A stretch of 64,000 nucleotides of DNA. Origin: Scolanthus callimorphus. Its lineage: Eukaryota; Cnidaria; Anthozoa; Actiniaria; Edwardsiidae. Location: NCBI GenBank assembly GCA_033964015.1, contig CM066912.1, positions 9,416,015 through 9,480,014 of the forward strand. The letters run 5' to 3'. This document shows positions 1 to 12,189 of this stretch, in pieces. A model generated the notes under the pieces. It was given only the letters and a program-made list of their open reading frames with translations, was not told the DNA's origin and did no database searches. Positions within the stretch are counted from its first letter, which is position 1, and every line of letters starts with the position of its first letter. Position numbers and translations under genes: made by a program.

Positions 1-794
1 ATTTGCTTGCTATAAAAAATGTTACCAGGTGGCACGATTTCATTACAGTCTCTAATCAAATTTTGTGTATTTTATAAATTTCAGTGTTAATAAAACATGA
101 TCGTTAAACTTTGCCAAATCTGTAAAATGTTTCAAAAATTGTATTTCAATAATAATAATAATAACAAAAACAGTTCATAAAAGGTTGCTCATCCCCTGGG
201 GACCACAGGCTAATGACCTTTGGTCCAGTTTCTAGTTGTGAATAGTCCCCCAGGCCTCAAAGCCTTTGGTCTCCAGGATAGGTTGCTCTTGACAGGTCAA
301 ATGGGCAAAATCACACTGGCTATAATGCACTGTTTGGCCCTTTTTAAATAACAAAACGCTATATTTTTGTCAGTTGATCACATTTTTACAGTACAATCAT
401 GAGAAAAAAACTCATAACAGGATAATCCCTCTGCATTACGTCAAAGTTTCAAATGCATTGCGGGCAAGGTGACTCAATCCCTTTACTGTGTGAACACGTC
501 AATTGGACCATCCCGTAAAAATTTTGTCATTCACAGATTCAAACCATTTTAGGGAAATTTAATAACTGTAATCTGTTTGGTAATTAATGAGTTAAGTTCA
601 TTGAAGTGATTTCTGCTCATAATTTTTAGAGAAAAAGTGAATCTTTCGATGTCCGAGAACTTTGTACGCACTATACTTGTTCTGTACTTACTTTCTGATT
701 GGCTAACTTACAAGATGGCCCAGTTGAGGTATTCCTACAGTAACTGAAAACATGCAAACACAAGCCAGGTGGCCTACCAAACATCCCTAGACAC
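1..794. other. Left-edge flank, no gene seen
   Basis: This is AT-rich sequence downstream of the BEN gene that ends at 795. It contains a short AAT/ATA-type simple repeat near 149-170. I see no coding exon, RNA gene or transposon terminus. If element 3 is a CACTA element, its left terminus must lie here or beyond the window, but I could not find a partner for the repeat cluster at 60745-61050. Confidence 0.4.
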
Positions 795-997
795 CTAGCT
801 TGATTTTGCCCGTCTTTTCTTTTGGTCCTGCCTTCCTTTTTGTTGGTTTCGGATCTTGACCTCCACCCAGTCCCCGTCCATGCCATATCTCTCTCGAATC
901 ACTGCTGTTAAAACACACAATTACAAAAAAATGAATACAATTCTCACAATAAGCAGCATGGTACAGGGAAGTTAGCCAGTTCACTTTGCATACTTAC

Positions 998-1166
998 TTT
1001 TCATTCGGCCGACCTTATCCTCGTCCAGCTTAAGGGCCTCCTTTTCGCTGCTCTTCCCTTTCAAGGAACGAGTTGTCAGCTCCTCATCTGTGAAGAGCTC
1101 AGACAACAGTTTTTTAACCCCCTCCCTGGGCTTGTCCACATGTTTTATTTTGGCTTTCAAAGCAGT
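998..1166 (-). CDS. BEN-domain exon (exon 8 of the element 3 accessory gene)
   Basis: A polypyrimidine tract and AG precede position 1166 on the minus strand, and a GTAAGT donor follows 998. The exon opens in phase 0 and ends in phase 1. It encodes about 56 residues with the BEN signature: a helix with KKLLSELFTDEELTTRSLKG, then a LDEDKV segment where canonical BEN domains read LD-x-x-K/R-V. The next exon (904-795) adds a basic tail ending KKRRAKSS and a TAG stop. Confidence 0.75.
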
Positions 1167-1868
1167 CTGAAAAAAAGAAAAGAAAAATACAGATTGTATG
1201 TTCCTCATTCAGTGTTAACTGATATTGCCGCTCACTGTGTTGCCCAGGTTTCATTTCATTAATGTGAATGTTATTATGGGATCAATGCAGGGAAAGCTAA
1301 TGCAGTTAGAGTCTCATGAGTCAATTTACTTATATTTTTCCACACGAATGCTGTATTTTGCTTAGGGGGTCTTTGAGTGCATTTCCTCCATGGTGGGGGT
1401 ATGGATTTTTTCCTGGAATTGCACAATAGGCAAACACCGAACTACAGTACATTAAGAATGAGAATGAGTGTAAATTGTTCTGGTATTTTCCTTCAGAGCA
1501 GATTGTAGATAACCACCATGAAAACAAATGCAATTGTATTATTCACTAGCCAATCAGAAAATAAAGCAATTAAAACTTGCAGAATCACAAAATCAGAATC
1601 AGAAAAATTCAATTGCCAATGCAGGGCTTGAAATTTAAAAGAAAATGTTGGGCGCATTTTTGCAACTGACTCTCAAATTTTAGTCGCAAAACGGGAAAAG
1701 TTAGTCTGGAAAAATTGCTGCCATGGCGTGCGATCACTCACGATTTTGCGACTAACACGTTTTCTTAGTCGATTGCAAAACAGAAAAATCTAGTCGCTTT
1801 TGCAACCGTATCGGTCACAGTCTCTAGCCCTGCAATGTATTTAAATCATGATGGTCATTTGAAATCCA
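1167..1868. other. Intron remnant of the BEN gene left of element 1
   Basis: This is the piece of the element 3 BEN intron left of the element 1 insertion. A candidate exon near 1342-1420 (minus) has splice-like borders but a stop in the required frame, so I did not accept it. Short alternating motifs around 1625-1830 resemble an old repeat. Nothing else is supported. Confidence 0.4.
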
Positions 1869-2090
1869 CCCTTACCAAACGAACATATATGTTGCATATA
1901 AGTAGCATATATCTGCATATATGTCACATATATGTACGTGTATGTGAATTATATGCATCTTTCTACATATATTCTGCATATATATGTCAATTGTATGTAA
2001 CATATATGCAGCATATATAAACATCTGCATATGTCTGACATAGATGTAATATATGTCACACATATGCAGGATGACATTAATCTAGAAAAT
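1869..2090. repeat. Left terminus and subterminal repeats of element 1
   Basis: About 220 bp of palindrome-prone ATATATG, CATATATG and TGTCACATATATG motifs follow the terminal CCCTTACC. They recur in inverted orientation at 28183-28483. In plant CACTA elements such clusters are binding sites for the TnpA protein. Here the candidate binder would be the BEN protein of the same element (inference). Confidence 0.7.
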
Positions 2091-2312
2091 GTTCTTTTTT
2101 TAACCATTGAAAATGGCAATCATCATGCTGAAGTTGCATTTCCTAATGGACAATGCAATGTCAGTAGGTCCATTGTAAATACATTACCTAACAGTAAAAT
2201 CAATAACAATAGTAATAATTTAAATAAAGAAAAACAGGTGCAGAACAGAATCTATCCATTATTGCCCATCATGACTGTATGATTTAAGAATACATTATAT
2301 GATCGTCTTCGT

Positions 2313-2660
2313 AGGAAGCACAGGTGGCACAGCGTTCGGCGCTCGCCTCTCACCGCTGTAGCCTTGGATCGATTCACGGTCTATTGTAAATACATACACT
2401 AACAGTAATCCAACGTGGAAATTCTTTCTCTTCTTTCCTGCCATGAAAAGGGCTTAGGCTTCATTGTGGGCTATAAAAAGCTTGTGTTTCCTTAGTCTTT
2501 CGGATGAGACAATAAACCGACGTCCCATCTCCCTCCACTTCCATATCCAATTCAAGGAGGACGTAAAAGAACCCTGGGATGCTGATACAGGTCTTCAGGT
2601 CTAACTAAAACACTTCACAGACGCACGGGACGAAGACCCATCTCATGGATGTGCCAAACC
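2313..2660 (+). mobile_element. tRNA-derived SINE
   Basis: The head GGTGGCACAGCGTTCGGCGC resembles a pol III A box, and GGATCGATTCAC about 40 bp later resembles a B box. The body has GTCTTTCGGATGAGACAATAA, which also occurs in the minus-strand SINE at 8319-8728, so both belong to one family. A TTA/GTA simple repeat follows at 2664-2706. The 5' border is approximate. Confidence 0.6.
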
Positions 2661-2776
2661 GTTATTATTATTATTAGTAGTAGTAGTATTAGTAGTAGTA
2701 GTAGTATTTGTTGTGACAAAGAAGTGAAGTGTCTTCAAATCACTTGCCTGTAAAGGTAAACAATTATGGATCTACC

Positions 2777-5700
2777 TTAATCGGTTTCAATGAAGTTTGG
2801 GAAGTTCGCCACATATGCAATCCTTGAGTTCTTGATCTCTAGAAACATGCTTTTATGGATGATTCTGTTTAGCGGAACAAGACATATTCTGTCTTTGTCT
2901 CTGTAAAACAAAAATTTTTCAAACAATACATGAGAACACTAACACTACCATTCTAGAGATTCGATTGAAGTTTATATGAACATTTTTGATTTTTGACATG
3001 GCTAATAAAACATGATTGCATTAGCTTTACTTACACAGGATAATTTACACTTGTCAACTGCTTCCCCATGGCAACAATCTCATCTGATTCCAATATATGA
3101 CAGTGGACTGTCTTGAGCGGGATCATCACAGCAAAAACCTCAGGGGTGGCACATCGACAAATGCTTGTGCAGTTTCCCTCGCAGGCAGGAACATGCTTTA
3201 AGAAGTGTTTAATGCAGCCATACGAATGTCCATCTTGAGGGCGGGATGTGGTGAGATACTTCACAGTGTAACTGTTCCTCCGATATACACGTGAGTAGTC
3301 CATACTGTGAATTACCTCACCATTCAGAAGAACTCTCTTAAAGGAGAAGACTTTTCCGATGGATGCATGAGAAGCAGTTGCCAGGGAAGCCCTGACATCT
3401 GGCAAAAGCTTACTCTCAACTAATGCCCCGAGTATGCCCACAGTCCCAGCATCCTCAGCCCTAAAGGATATAGAGTTTACAATAATCAATTACCATATAC
3501 CCAAATCAATCAATGTTTATTTATTTATTTATGGAATTAATGGAATGCTCTCTTGAAATTTCTTTCCACAACAGGGGGATCGAGGACTCTGGAAAATTCC
3601 AGGGTGGAGGGGTATATCTAAGCCCTGGAAAGTTCGAGGGGAGGGGTCTAGCTGAACCCTGGAAATTACTAGTGGGAGGGGTCAAGGTCCCCTGGATTTC
3701 GTGGAAATTCCAGGGGGAGGGGTCTGTCCAAGCTGTGTAAAAGGGGGTGCATAGGTGCCCAGGAAACCTGGAAATTCCAAGGGTGTTCAATTACAGGGGA
3801 TGGGGATGTTCAGGACTCCTGGAAATTCCAGCGGATGGGGTGTTGATGATCTATGGAAATTTCAGGGGAGGGGGTCTTCATATGGTACGGTCCGTGATCA
3901 CTGGGTTTGTAAAAAAAAAGGATTCAGCCAATGCCTATGTCCCATGTCTAGATAATAAGGAAGGCTCTTAATTTAATAATGGATTTAATATTTTATCAAG
4001 GGCCACATGTTGTGCAAAATATTTACAATGAAGTACATACCAGTAGTTAAGCTTTCTATAATTTAAAAGATACATTTGGTGTTATGTTGCCTTTCATTTG
4101 GGAGAGAGTGCAAATTATATCCCATGATCACCCATATCGGCTGTTTTGTAGTATGCTAATCACAGTACTAACCTCTTAGTCCTTCCATATCTTATCTTCT
4201 TGTAAAGCAATTCAGCAGGGGAGCCTGGTGTAAGGCCTCTCGCACATTCTGGTACATACTTTATAGCAGAGATAGCACTTGCTATCTAGAAAATGAAACG
4301 AAAGTGACACAAGAATGAGTAGCAACTTTGCAGCCTTGTGGTCTTCAAATAAAAGTTACATATTAAATCACCTGCATGTCGATACTTTGGGTACCATGAA
4401 AAAGAGAAGTCAGCTCCCCATTGGCTCCTTCAAACTCGAATGCAGAAGTAGCCCACAGAGGTCCATTATTTGCCACTGACTCAGCCAGGTGTAGGAGGTT
4501 GTGTATATTAATGAGCAGATGTCTCTCACCTTGTAAGATGAATAAAACAGAGATTGTGAATGAAGTTTCATGACCAAAAAACGTTCATGTATCAGTCATT
4601 AAGTTGATCATATTGAACTAGGGCATGATAAAGTTTTATTTTGCAAGTGCTAAAGGGCTAACCCGTATACAATCTCTCCCTGTGTGGCTTGGATAGCTCA
4701 GGCGGTAGAGCATTGCACCGGCGTGGCAACAATTGTGGTTTGAGTCTAGTTCAAAGCGTGATTTTTTATCAGTTTTTTTTTTCAAGGCTGCACTAGGGTT
4801 GCAAAAAACTTAATCATATAAAAATGCCATTGAATGATATTTACTTATTTTGAGTAAAAATCATGAATTGGTTTCTCAACTGATTACACTCTGCCAACTT
4901 CTCTGAGTCTAGTGGACAGGACTAGTGAGTAAGACAACAGAGATTCTTTATTGCTCAATGCAACATGGTGGCCTGAATGCTACAAGCCATATGTTTTCTA
5001 CCGCTGACCAACAGAATGCTGACCAACATCTGCAGCTATAATAAACAGATTACATCCACTATGTGCTTTTTCCAGCAGTCAGAGGTCTGGTATCACAAAC
5101 AGCAAGGGCTTTGCTCAGGGCACAAGCACAACAGTCGAATTATTAGTAAATAAAGTTCACTTATTTCTTTCCACAAGAACAAAACAAAATGCTGGCTGCA
5201 GATGTTGACCAAATGTTTGAGCAGTATAATCAAACAGGATTCAACCCGATCACTGTTCATTATAATTATTGAAAGGGGTGATCCAAAAATAAAATGGTTG
5301 ATCCTTCACACTAAACAAAATACATTTAAAATACTGTTTGGCTAGGGCATAAAGGTTGTGTAACTAAACCATGCACCCAAACTGCAAGGGAGCATGGATT
5401 TACACAAATAACCAATTATTTAGTAACTGATAATTGGAACATTTCACAGTCCAACATGCAGTGATCTCTGTAGCAATTTCCATCTAAAAAGAATTTATTA
5501 CTCCAGCTTTGCACCATCATGCTCCTCGCAGTGTGTGTGTGGGGGGTTGGATACTCACCATATAGACCATCAAACAGCACCACAAACTTTTTCAGATGTA
5601 GATTGCTTTGGTGGATCTCCTCTTGTGTTATTGATTGTTGAGTTAACAACCACACAGAGCTAGAAAGTAACATAAAATGGTGCAAGTACTCATCGGGCAG

Positions 5701-8700
5701 GACATCCACGAGACACGGAATGCCGTAGTAGAACAGCCAGTTCCGAAACTCAGATGCTAAAATTGAAAAAAAAATATATATATGTAGTTTGATTCTGAAG
5801 ATAGACGAAAGACCAAAACAGAGATTGTTAGACAAGTACTTGGTTATAGAGACAGCCAGAAGATCATACTGTCTTTCGATACATCTACATACCCTTGAAG
5901 TATTTGAGGTGGGCTGCAATCGATCTTGGAGTCCTGGTGATTTCCAGAGGTGGTTTTAGGCTGCATAGTCGCTCATCAACAATACTGAGCAAGTCACCAC
6001 AGTACCATGCTTCGTTCTTGTATTTGGTGTCAAACCACAGAGTCATGAGTTGCTTGGTAGCACCAAGCAAGGCACCATGCATGTAGTCAAGGCAACAGCC
6101 ACGTACAATATCGAAATGTTTTAGTATAACATATGGGCAGACACCTTTCACTCCATTAACCTACAAAACAATTCAAGGCAGAAAAATTGCATGCTTGATA
6201 ACATGTTTATTATGCATACATAGAACAGCATTAGCATCACCTTGTTTGGGGAGGGGGAGGGGGTAACTGACTGTTACCAATTATCACATTAATTTGATTC
6301 CAGGCCTCAGAGGGAACATATGTGTATGTGTAGAAAACTATATTGTCATTGTATATGCAACCCTCTCAAACAGAGATGATTTCATTATTGATCTCAAAAC
6401 AAACCCTCTGGTTGTGTGAGTACGGGTTAATTTTCTTTAAATTATATATGTATCAATGATGAAACAGTTTTTTACTTACAGGTTTGCCTGATTTATCTCG
6501 GAGTGCCTGCATTCCATCTGCTACCAGGGACTCTTTGGACCTTTCTTTTGGGAATCCTGCTCTGTGTTTAAAGTCGTATGGGAAGACTGTAACTCTTCCC
6601 TTACCTTCACCATCCTCTCCTGTGCGACAAGACTTCCCTTCTATAGTGCAGTAGCAGCAACTATTGAAGCCATTGTATTGCTTCATCTCTAAAAATGATG
6701 CCCTTGCAGGGAGGTCTAGCACATAGCACAGAAGGAGCACTTTGATGGGTTGTAGGGAAACATGGGCTGGGACCTCGAGACCTGTAGAGTATGTGTAGAT
6801 TTCTTGTTGAAAACACTCTAAAATGTAGTACCTTTGTAACTTAATCTTCTTTTCAATTATATTACTAAAAACAACACCCTCTAAAACTAAAAGAATTGGA
6901 AGAAATAAAGAAAAAGAATATTATGCTGCTAATAAAATCCTCTAATAAAAAAGAAACATTGCAGCAATGGCCATACTATAGTTCATGGATTGAGACAAAA
7001 GACAAAATATAACCAACCCTTCCTCCCAAGCCACAACCAGTGAGGTACATACCTACCAGCAAGGATTATTTGTTTCAATTCAATACCCTGAGTGGCGGTG
7101 AATTTTCCAGGGGAAGCACAAAATGTCCCTGGGTTCTGGTGCCTGAGTGTGGCATATTGTTCTTTCTATCGCAGAGGCAAGAGAGATAAGCAATATTTTC
7201 TTGGAAAGAGAACTACCTTGCTATGTTGCGGCCTTGGGGAGGATGTGTGAACCTTCCTAAGAGGAAAAAATTTCCTACCATATTATTCTGTATAATATGA
7301 ATACAAACACTGGCGAAGAATTAGGACAAAGACAGAAAAGTCTCTGGTGGGCCATGTGTCAGCCGTCTGAAGTCTCCCACTTGTCTCACTCCCAGATTCT
7401 TTGTAAAACAGCCAACTGTTTGTATCCTAGCCATTTGGAATAATTTACTTTGTTTGATGAGTTTTTTTGTTGTTGTTACGGATTTACAGTATTTTTATAG
7501 TATCCCTGAATAGAGCAGATTTCGTATGTCACGAAAGAGTTGTACCACACTGCGACCCTGACCATACTGAGACTACGCAGTTTTGTTCGGTATCTACAGC
7601 AGGCCAGGTTCCATACTTCCACCGCGAACGTACCGCGCCGTGTCACAAAACTTTTTACAGTCATACGAAATGTGCTCTAGCTCAAAACACTACAAGTGAA
7701 ATTGAACATTCCAAAGTATGCCAAAAAAGAATTGCATAACTACTGTAGCAAGCATGTACATTATGACTGACATACTTGCCTTCTCTTTCGAGGTTATGAA
7801 GGGAATGTGCAAATGGCTTCAGGAAGGTAGACATGACTGGTTTCTTGTCGCCAAACCATAGGCCTCCCAAAACCATATTGTCAACTTTTTTCCTATAAAA
7901 ATAGGTAATCACCAAAGGTTCATCATTTAAATCATTGTGAAAATTCCATTTGTTTTACTGTCAAAAGTAAAGGCAGTACCAAAAAGCATTAAAATGGTGT
8001 TGCCTTGACTGTCCACATGATTTCTGAGAGGGACCTAAGTAAAAATCAGAGATGGGATCCCGCCTTATCCCAGCTACAGTACGATCCCAGGTTTCATGAA
8101 GTTGAGATCCCACCTCATCCCACATGAGATCCCAGCCTGGATTATTGGACGGGATACGAACTTGGGTCAGAATGTATATTTCTTCAGCCCCATCATAATA
8201 GAGTAGTCAAGTGATGACGTCACAAAAAAACAAATTTTCGATTTAGCAATATTTCTCCTTGCATTTGGAAAGGGCATAATAAATGAATGCTACACACCAA
8301 AATTGAGGCTAATCGGATAATGTAATGTAATGTAATGTAGGCACTTGTATACCGCAAATTATCATATGGATATGTTCAAATGCGGTTTACAGATGTGGAC
8401 ATGTCTGATTCCTAAGATGCGGACTGCGATTTATACAATGCAGTTTACAATCATGAGTGGTTGTTAGATTACATTCTGTGGTGAGCACTGTGATTGTTTA
8501 ACGTCCCTCGCATAGTGGTTAAGTGTAGTGGGCTGAGAGACGGGACCTCGGTTTTATTGTCTCATCCGAAAGACGTGAAACACAGGAGAAATGACGAATC
8601 ACTTCAACCCACGATGGACACAAGGTTCGAAACAGCAGAGAAAAATCCCAACTGCCCCCGACTGGGATTCGAACAAGGTGCACAGAGGTGAGAGGCAAAC

Positions 8701-11700
8701 GCTTTACACGCTGCGCCACCCATGCTTCATCGGATGAAACGCCAACAAGATAATAACCCCCTGAATACATCATTTTCTTTAAGAAATCACTGTATTTTTG
8801 GTTGCGTTCATAAAGTTTTGAATTCAGTCTAAAATACAGTGATTTGTTAAAGAAAATAATGTATTCAGGTGGCCATATCTTGGTCGCGTTTCAACCGATT
8901 TGCATCATTTTTCCATCTTTGCATCATCTCTTTCCACTTTGTCTTTCGTTATTCCTGGACTAAAATCAGAAATTCAAGATTTCTCAAATTTATGACGTCA
9001 CACTTGAGTACTCTATCATCATCATTTCTATGTGGCACTATTGGCCTTCGGAGCTTCATGAATCATGAAATCAATTGACATAAATATAGCATGTATTATA
9101 CCTTTTCATTGGTGCCAGCTCATTCACTTGGAAGAATAATGGCCATATGCTGGAGTTTGAAGACTTGAAGATGGCTACACCATCAGTGTTAAACTTCAAA
9201 GAAATGGAGTTTGCCGTAGCAAGAGCCCTGCCAGGTTTAGAAAGGTTCCTGTAGAGACGGCCATCCAAGACATCTTCTATGTTGCTTGGATGCTGTTTCT
9301 TTCGGGTATTTTTGTATGAAAGTGCCACTCTGAATTCCTCTCCTTAAAGAGAAGTCATTGCCGTTGTTTTAAAAAATGTTTTGATTTCAAGGACCTTATT
9401 GACAATATAATAAAATGGGAAATCAACTTACGCTTGTACAGTTCTTTCAGTTGTTCATCTATAGGGAGAACGACAAAGCTTGTTGTTGCTTGCTTTCCAT
9501 TTAGTGCCTTCTGGCAGGTGGGACAGTTGTCTGGCACATTCATTCCAACATACTCAGAACAGTATAAACAGCTGTAATGACGCTCCGCAGAAACATGCTG
9601 AGATTGAAAAACCTTTTTTAGGCCAGCCAAAGAACGAACACATTTATTGGCTGGTCCTTGGATGCAGTGTAGATTGATAACCTCAATCATGTCTTCCAAA
9701 CACACTCCAGTCAGTTTGTGTTTTAAAGCAAGTGTCAGTATTAATAGGATGCTTTCTGACAATTTGATACTTGCACCATCATAAAGAGGGGGGTCATTGC
9801 AAAGGTCAAATCCAAAACTCCCTGAAGCAATTTCATCTGTGGTCCCATGGTCATCTGTGATTCCATGGTCAATGTTCTGTTCGTCATCATCAAGATCACA
9901 ATCTAGGTCATAATGACCTGACTCATGTTCATCACCTTGTGAGCTTGAGTCATAACCAAAAGCATCCATAACCTGTATATCGTCAATTTCATGTTCAGCA
10001 ACTATTGGGTTTGGGCTGTGACCACATTCATATAAACCAGCCGTAGTTTGAATGTCATCTGATTCATCCAATGCATATGCATAACTGATGTTAGCTGAAT
10101 TAGCAGGATTTTCCTGCACAAGCTCTTCTCCTGATAAACTGGCAGTTACAAGTGTCCCTCTGTTGCAACTTTCACTCCAACTTTCATTATACCACCTTGA
10201 CTCTGTAGCAACAAAGACATAAAAAGGATATTACATGGCCGCGCCGAGATACAAATTTTATCTGTGAGTGTTGAAAAAGCAAGAATATAAAATTTGTATC
10301 TCCAGGCAGCCATGTGATGTAATGTTTATTATTGATGAAAAACCCGGAGGTTGGTTTTTTTTTTTTTTTTTTTTGGGGGGGGGGGGGGGTGGGCAGAAAA
10401 AAATTGTGCAAGACTATTTTTTTCAGAGATAACTGAATACAGGGCTTTTTTTTTCGGAGTCCAAGTTTAGCAGGATTTTTTAAAGCACAATGTTCTGTGC
10501 CATACTCAGTTGCAGGATATTTTTTGCTGCCAAAAACCACCTGCGGGATATTTATTTTTGTATTTTATGAGTTGCAGAAAATGTAGAACCAAGCTCTGCT
10601 TTTCGCAACGTTGCGAGACAAGTTGCTACGGGTAACATGTCTTGGCAATTTATCACACAATGGTTCCCTGAATGTGTCAATCCACACGCTTGTTTTGATA
10701 ATGCTGCTGTAATTTATAATTTTCCATGCCGGTGTATTGCATAGGTTGCAAAAAATATTGTGAGCGTGTAACATCCCGTGGCTAACTACCAATGATTGTC
10801 TATATGGCCGGCTGACGGTCAAATAACAGCACACAAAATCATCATTTTCAACATGAAAAAAATAAATAATCAGTATTTATTTCTTGGTTGGGTTAGGTTA
10901 GGCTTAGGGTTAGGATTTGGTTAGGTTTAGTGCTCAAAATACGAAAATTATTTCGACTGCCGGTCAAATAGTCAATGGAAAACAATAGAAAACTGCCGGT
11001 CATTTAGCAACAGCGATGATTTTTAATTCGTCACTGTTGCGTTGCGAGTTGCAAGAAAAATTGACTCGTGTAACATGGCCTTTACTAGACAAGAAGCGAG
11101 TCGAAAAACTGCGACTGACTGACAAAGTTTAGTCGCAAAAGAGGAAAACTTAGTCACAAAAGCGACCCCACGGGCACAATTTGCAGCCCTATATGTATCT
11201 ATGCATAACAATTATATTCCCAAGCCTGATTGGGGTTGACGGAATGAAGGTCATGAGGGTGAGAGGAATTATTGTTTCTAGTTGAATCACACTATAAGAT
11301 AGTTATGCTTATTGCTTTCAAAATCGCAAACCGGCACAACCGCGGGACCGCCAACCCCCGTCCCGTCCCCCGTTACTACCAACGGCGTTAGATAAATTTT
11401 AGGCAATAATTTACCTACATATCCCTCCATTCAAACCGACTGTGGCATGGATTTTACTGCATACAGTATGTCAAAATAGTAATAAGTAATAGAAGATGAG
11501 CAAATGATAAATTGCTTGTGCTGCCCACGTTTAAACTTGTGAGTCAGAGTGCGATCGCGATCGAGTCTTTTAGTTTTAAGTATATGAAAATTTAAAATCA
11601 TGAACATGGGCTAGTAACCCAGGAAAGCGTTCAAAATGCTTTTGATTTGTACCTTCTTGAAATGATGTTGATGGCAATGGCATTTTGGGGTCAAGCTCTC

Positions 11701-11863
11701 CGATCGTCCTTCTTCGCGTGGCCTCCCTTTCAGCGGCAATTCGAGTGCTCTTCTCTCGATAAAACGTTCTCTTGGGCTTCTGGACCGACGGATCTCTGAG
11801 GTATCTACCATACGACCCCCTTGTTTTTTTTCGTAACGGTGTTAAATCACTAGAATCTGCCAT
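2777..11863 (-). CDS. Element 1 transposase, CACTA/EnSpm (Transposase_21-like), 974 codons, apparently intact
   Basis: Eleven exons: 11863-11653, 10202-9432, 9342-9102, 7892-7780, 6781-6480, 6160-5893, 5756-5559, 4529-4372, 4285-4173, 3460-3035 and 2900-2777. They sum to 2925 nt with one terminal stop. Domains in order: basic N-terminus (1-70); acidic region, then a helical segment and a Cys-rich zinc ribbon around CLYCSEYVG and NCPTCQ (to about 327); FNTDGVAIF near residue 378; LDLPARA and a CCYC motif (446-546); LDYMHG near 571; EFRNWLFYYGIPCL (636-660); C-terminal fold ending PNFIETD. The FNTDG and DYMHG aspartates are likely catalytic DDE residues; that assignment is inferred from the family. 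Intron 4 uses a GC donor (GAAG then GCAAGT). The protein should cut and join element ends in the nucleus. It diverges from the BEN gene at 12190. I see no frameshift. Confidence 0.85.
3575..3885. repeat. GC-rich imperfect minisatellite in the intron before exon 10
   Basis: Repeated units of roughly 35-45 bp share CTGGAAATTCCAGGGGGAGG with variation. ORFs that cross it are artefacts of the repeat. Similar sequence appears around 41560-41760 on the other strand. It lies in intron 9 of the element 1 transposase, between exon 9 (4285-4173) and exon 10 (3460-3035). Confidence 0.65.
4687..4760 (+). repeat. tRNA-like sequence (degenerate tRNA or SINE head)
   Basis: GGATAGCTCAGGCGGTAGAG is close to a tRNA D-arm/A-box, and GTGGTTTGAGTCTAGTTC about 35 bp later resembles a B-box/T-arm. 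I could not fold a clean cloverleaf with paired acceptor ends, so it is probably a decayed tRNA copy or SINE head. It sits in the intron upstream of exon 8 of the minus-strand transposase. Confidence 0.45.
8197..9019. mobile_element. TIR element (MITE-like) carrying a nested SINE
   Basis: ATAGAGTAGTCAAGTG with TGACGTCA at the left is matched in inverse by TGACGTCACACTTGAGTACT near 8993-9015. The region lies in the intron between transposase exons 4 and 3. The interior is interrupted by the SINE at 8319-8728. No protein is encoded. Confidence 0.6.
8319..8728 (-). mobile_element. tRNA-derived SINE with 7-bp target duplication
   Basis: ATCGGAT occurs at 8312-8318 and again at 8729-8735. On the minus strand the element begins with GGGTGGCGCAGCGTG (A-box like) and has TTCGAATCCCAGTCGG (B-box like). 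It shares the TCTTTCGGATGAGACAATAA core with the SINE at 2313, and ends in a pentanucleotide tail of CATTA units (8319-8338 on the plus strand). Confidence 0.72.
10226..10322. mobile_element. Palindromic MITE, GATATTACATGGC family
   Basis: A short inverted repeat: ATTACATGGCCGCGCCGAGA on the left is answered by CTCCAGGCAGCCATGTGATG on the right, around a central hairpin ending AAATTTGTATCTCC. A second copy of the family is at 14605-14750. It lies in the first intron of the element 1 transposase, just upstream of exon 2 (10202-9432). A long T/G homopolymer follows at 10352-10388. Confidence 0.6.
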
Positions 11864-12189
11864 TTTTGTCCTTTACCCAGTGTATTATTTGTGCATAGTT
11901 CGAGAGTCGTTTTACAAATAGCTGATGATACCTGATACTAGAGTGAAACGTTCCTAATACCTGATTGGCTGTCATGATGTATGGCGGGAAAAAAACAACA
12001 AAGGTTGATTGTTTTATAGGAACTCGACCAAGTCCCGCTCGTTCTCAGCTCCGCGACATCGCCGAAAGGACCTCTCGGAGTTCCTCTCTCGACCTCTCTC
12101 GAACACTCCTGACCTTGTTCAAACGATCACCCTTTTAAACTCGTTGTTTGCCACTTTTGATACCCACTTTATCCGAAATAATACTAAAT
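11864..12189. promoter_or_regulatory. Bidirectional promoter region of element 1
   Basis: The 326 bp between the start codons of the divergent transposase (11863, minus) and BEN gene (12190, plus) must hold both transcription starts. A GATTGGCT (inverted CCAAT box) lies near 11963; the same octamer occurs in the equivalent region of element 3. I see no convincing TATA box. Confidence 0.55.

Noticed and set aside
1342..1420. Candidate extra BEN gene exon on the minus strand
   Set aside because: Splice-like borders are present, but the frame required by the neighbouring exons has a stop, and the other frames do not look like a BEN domain.
4687..4760. Functional tRNA gene
   Set aside because: The A-box is good, but the acceptor and anticodon stems do not pair convincingly. 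I list it as a tRNA-like repeat only.
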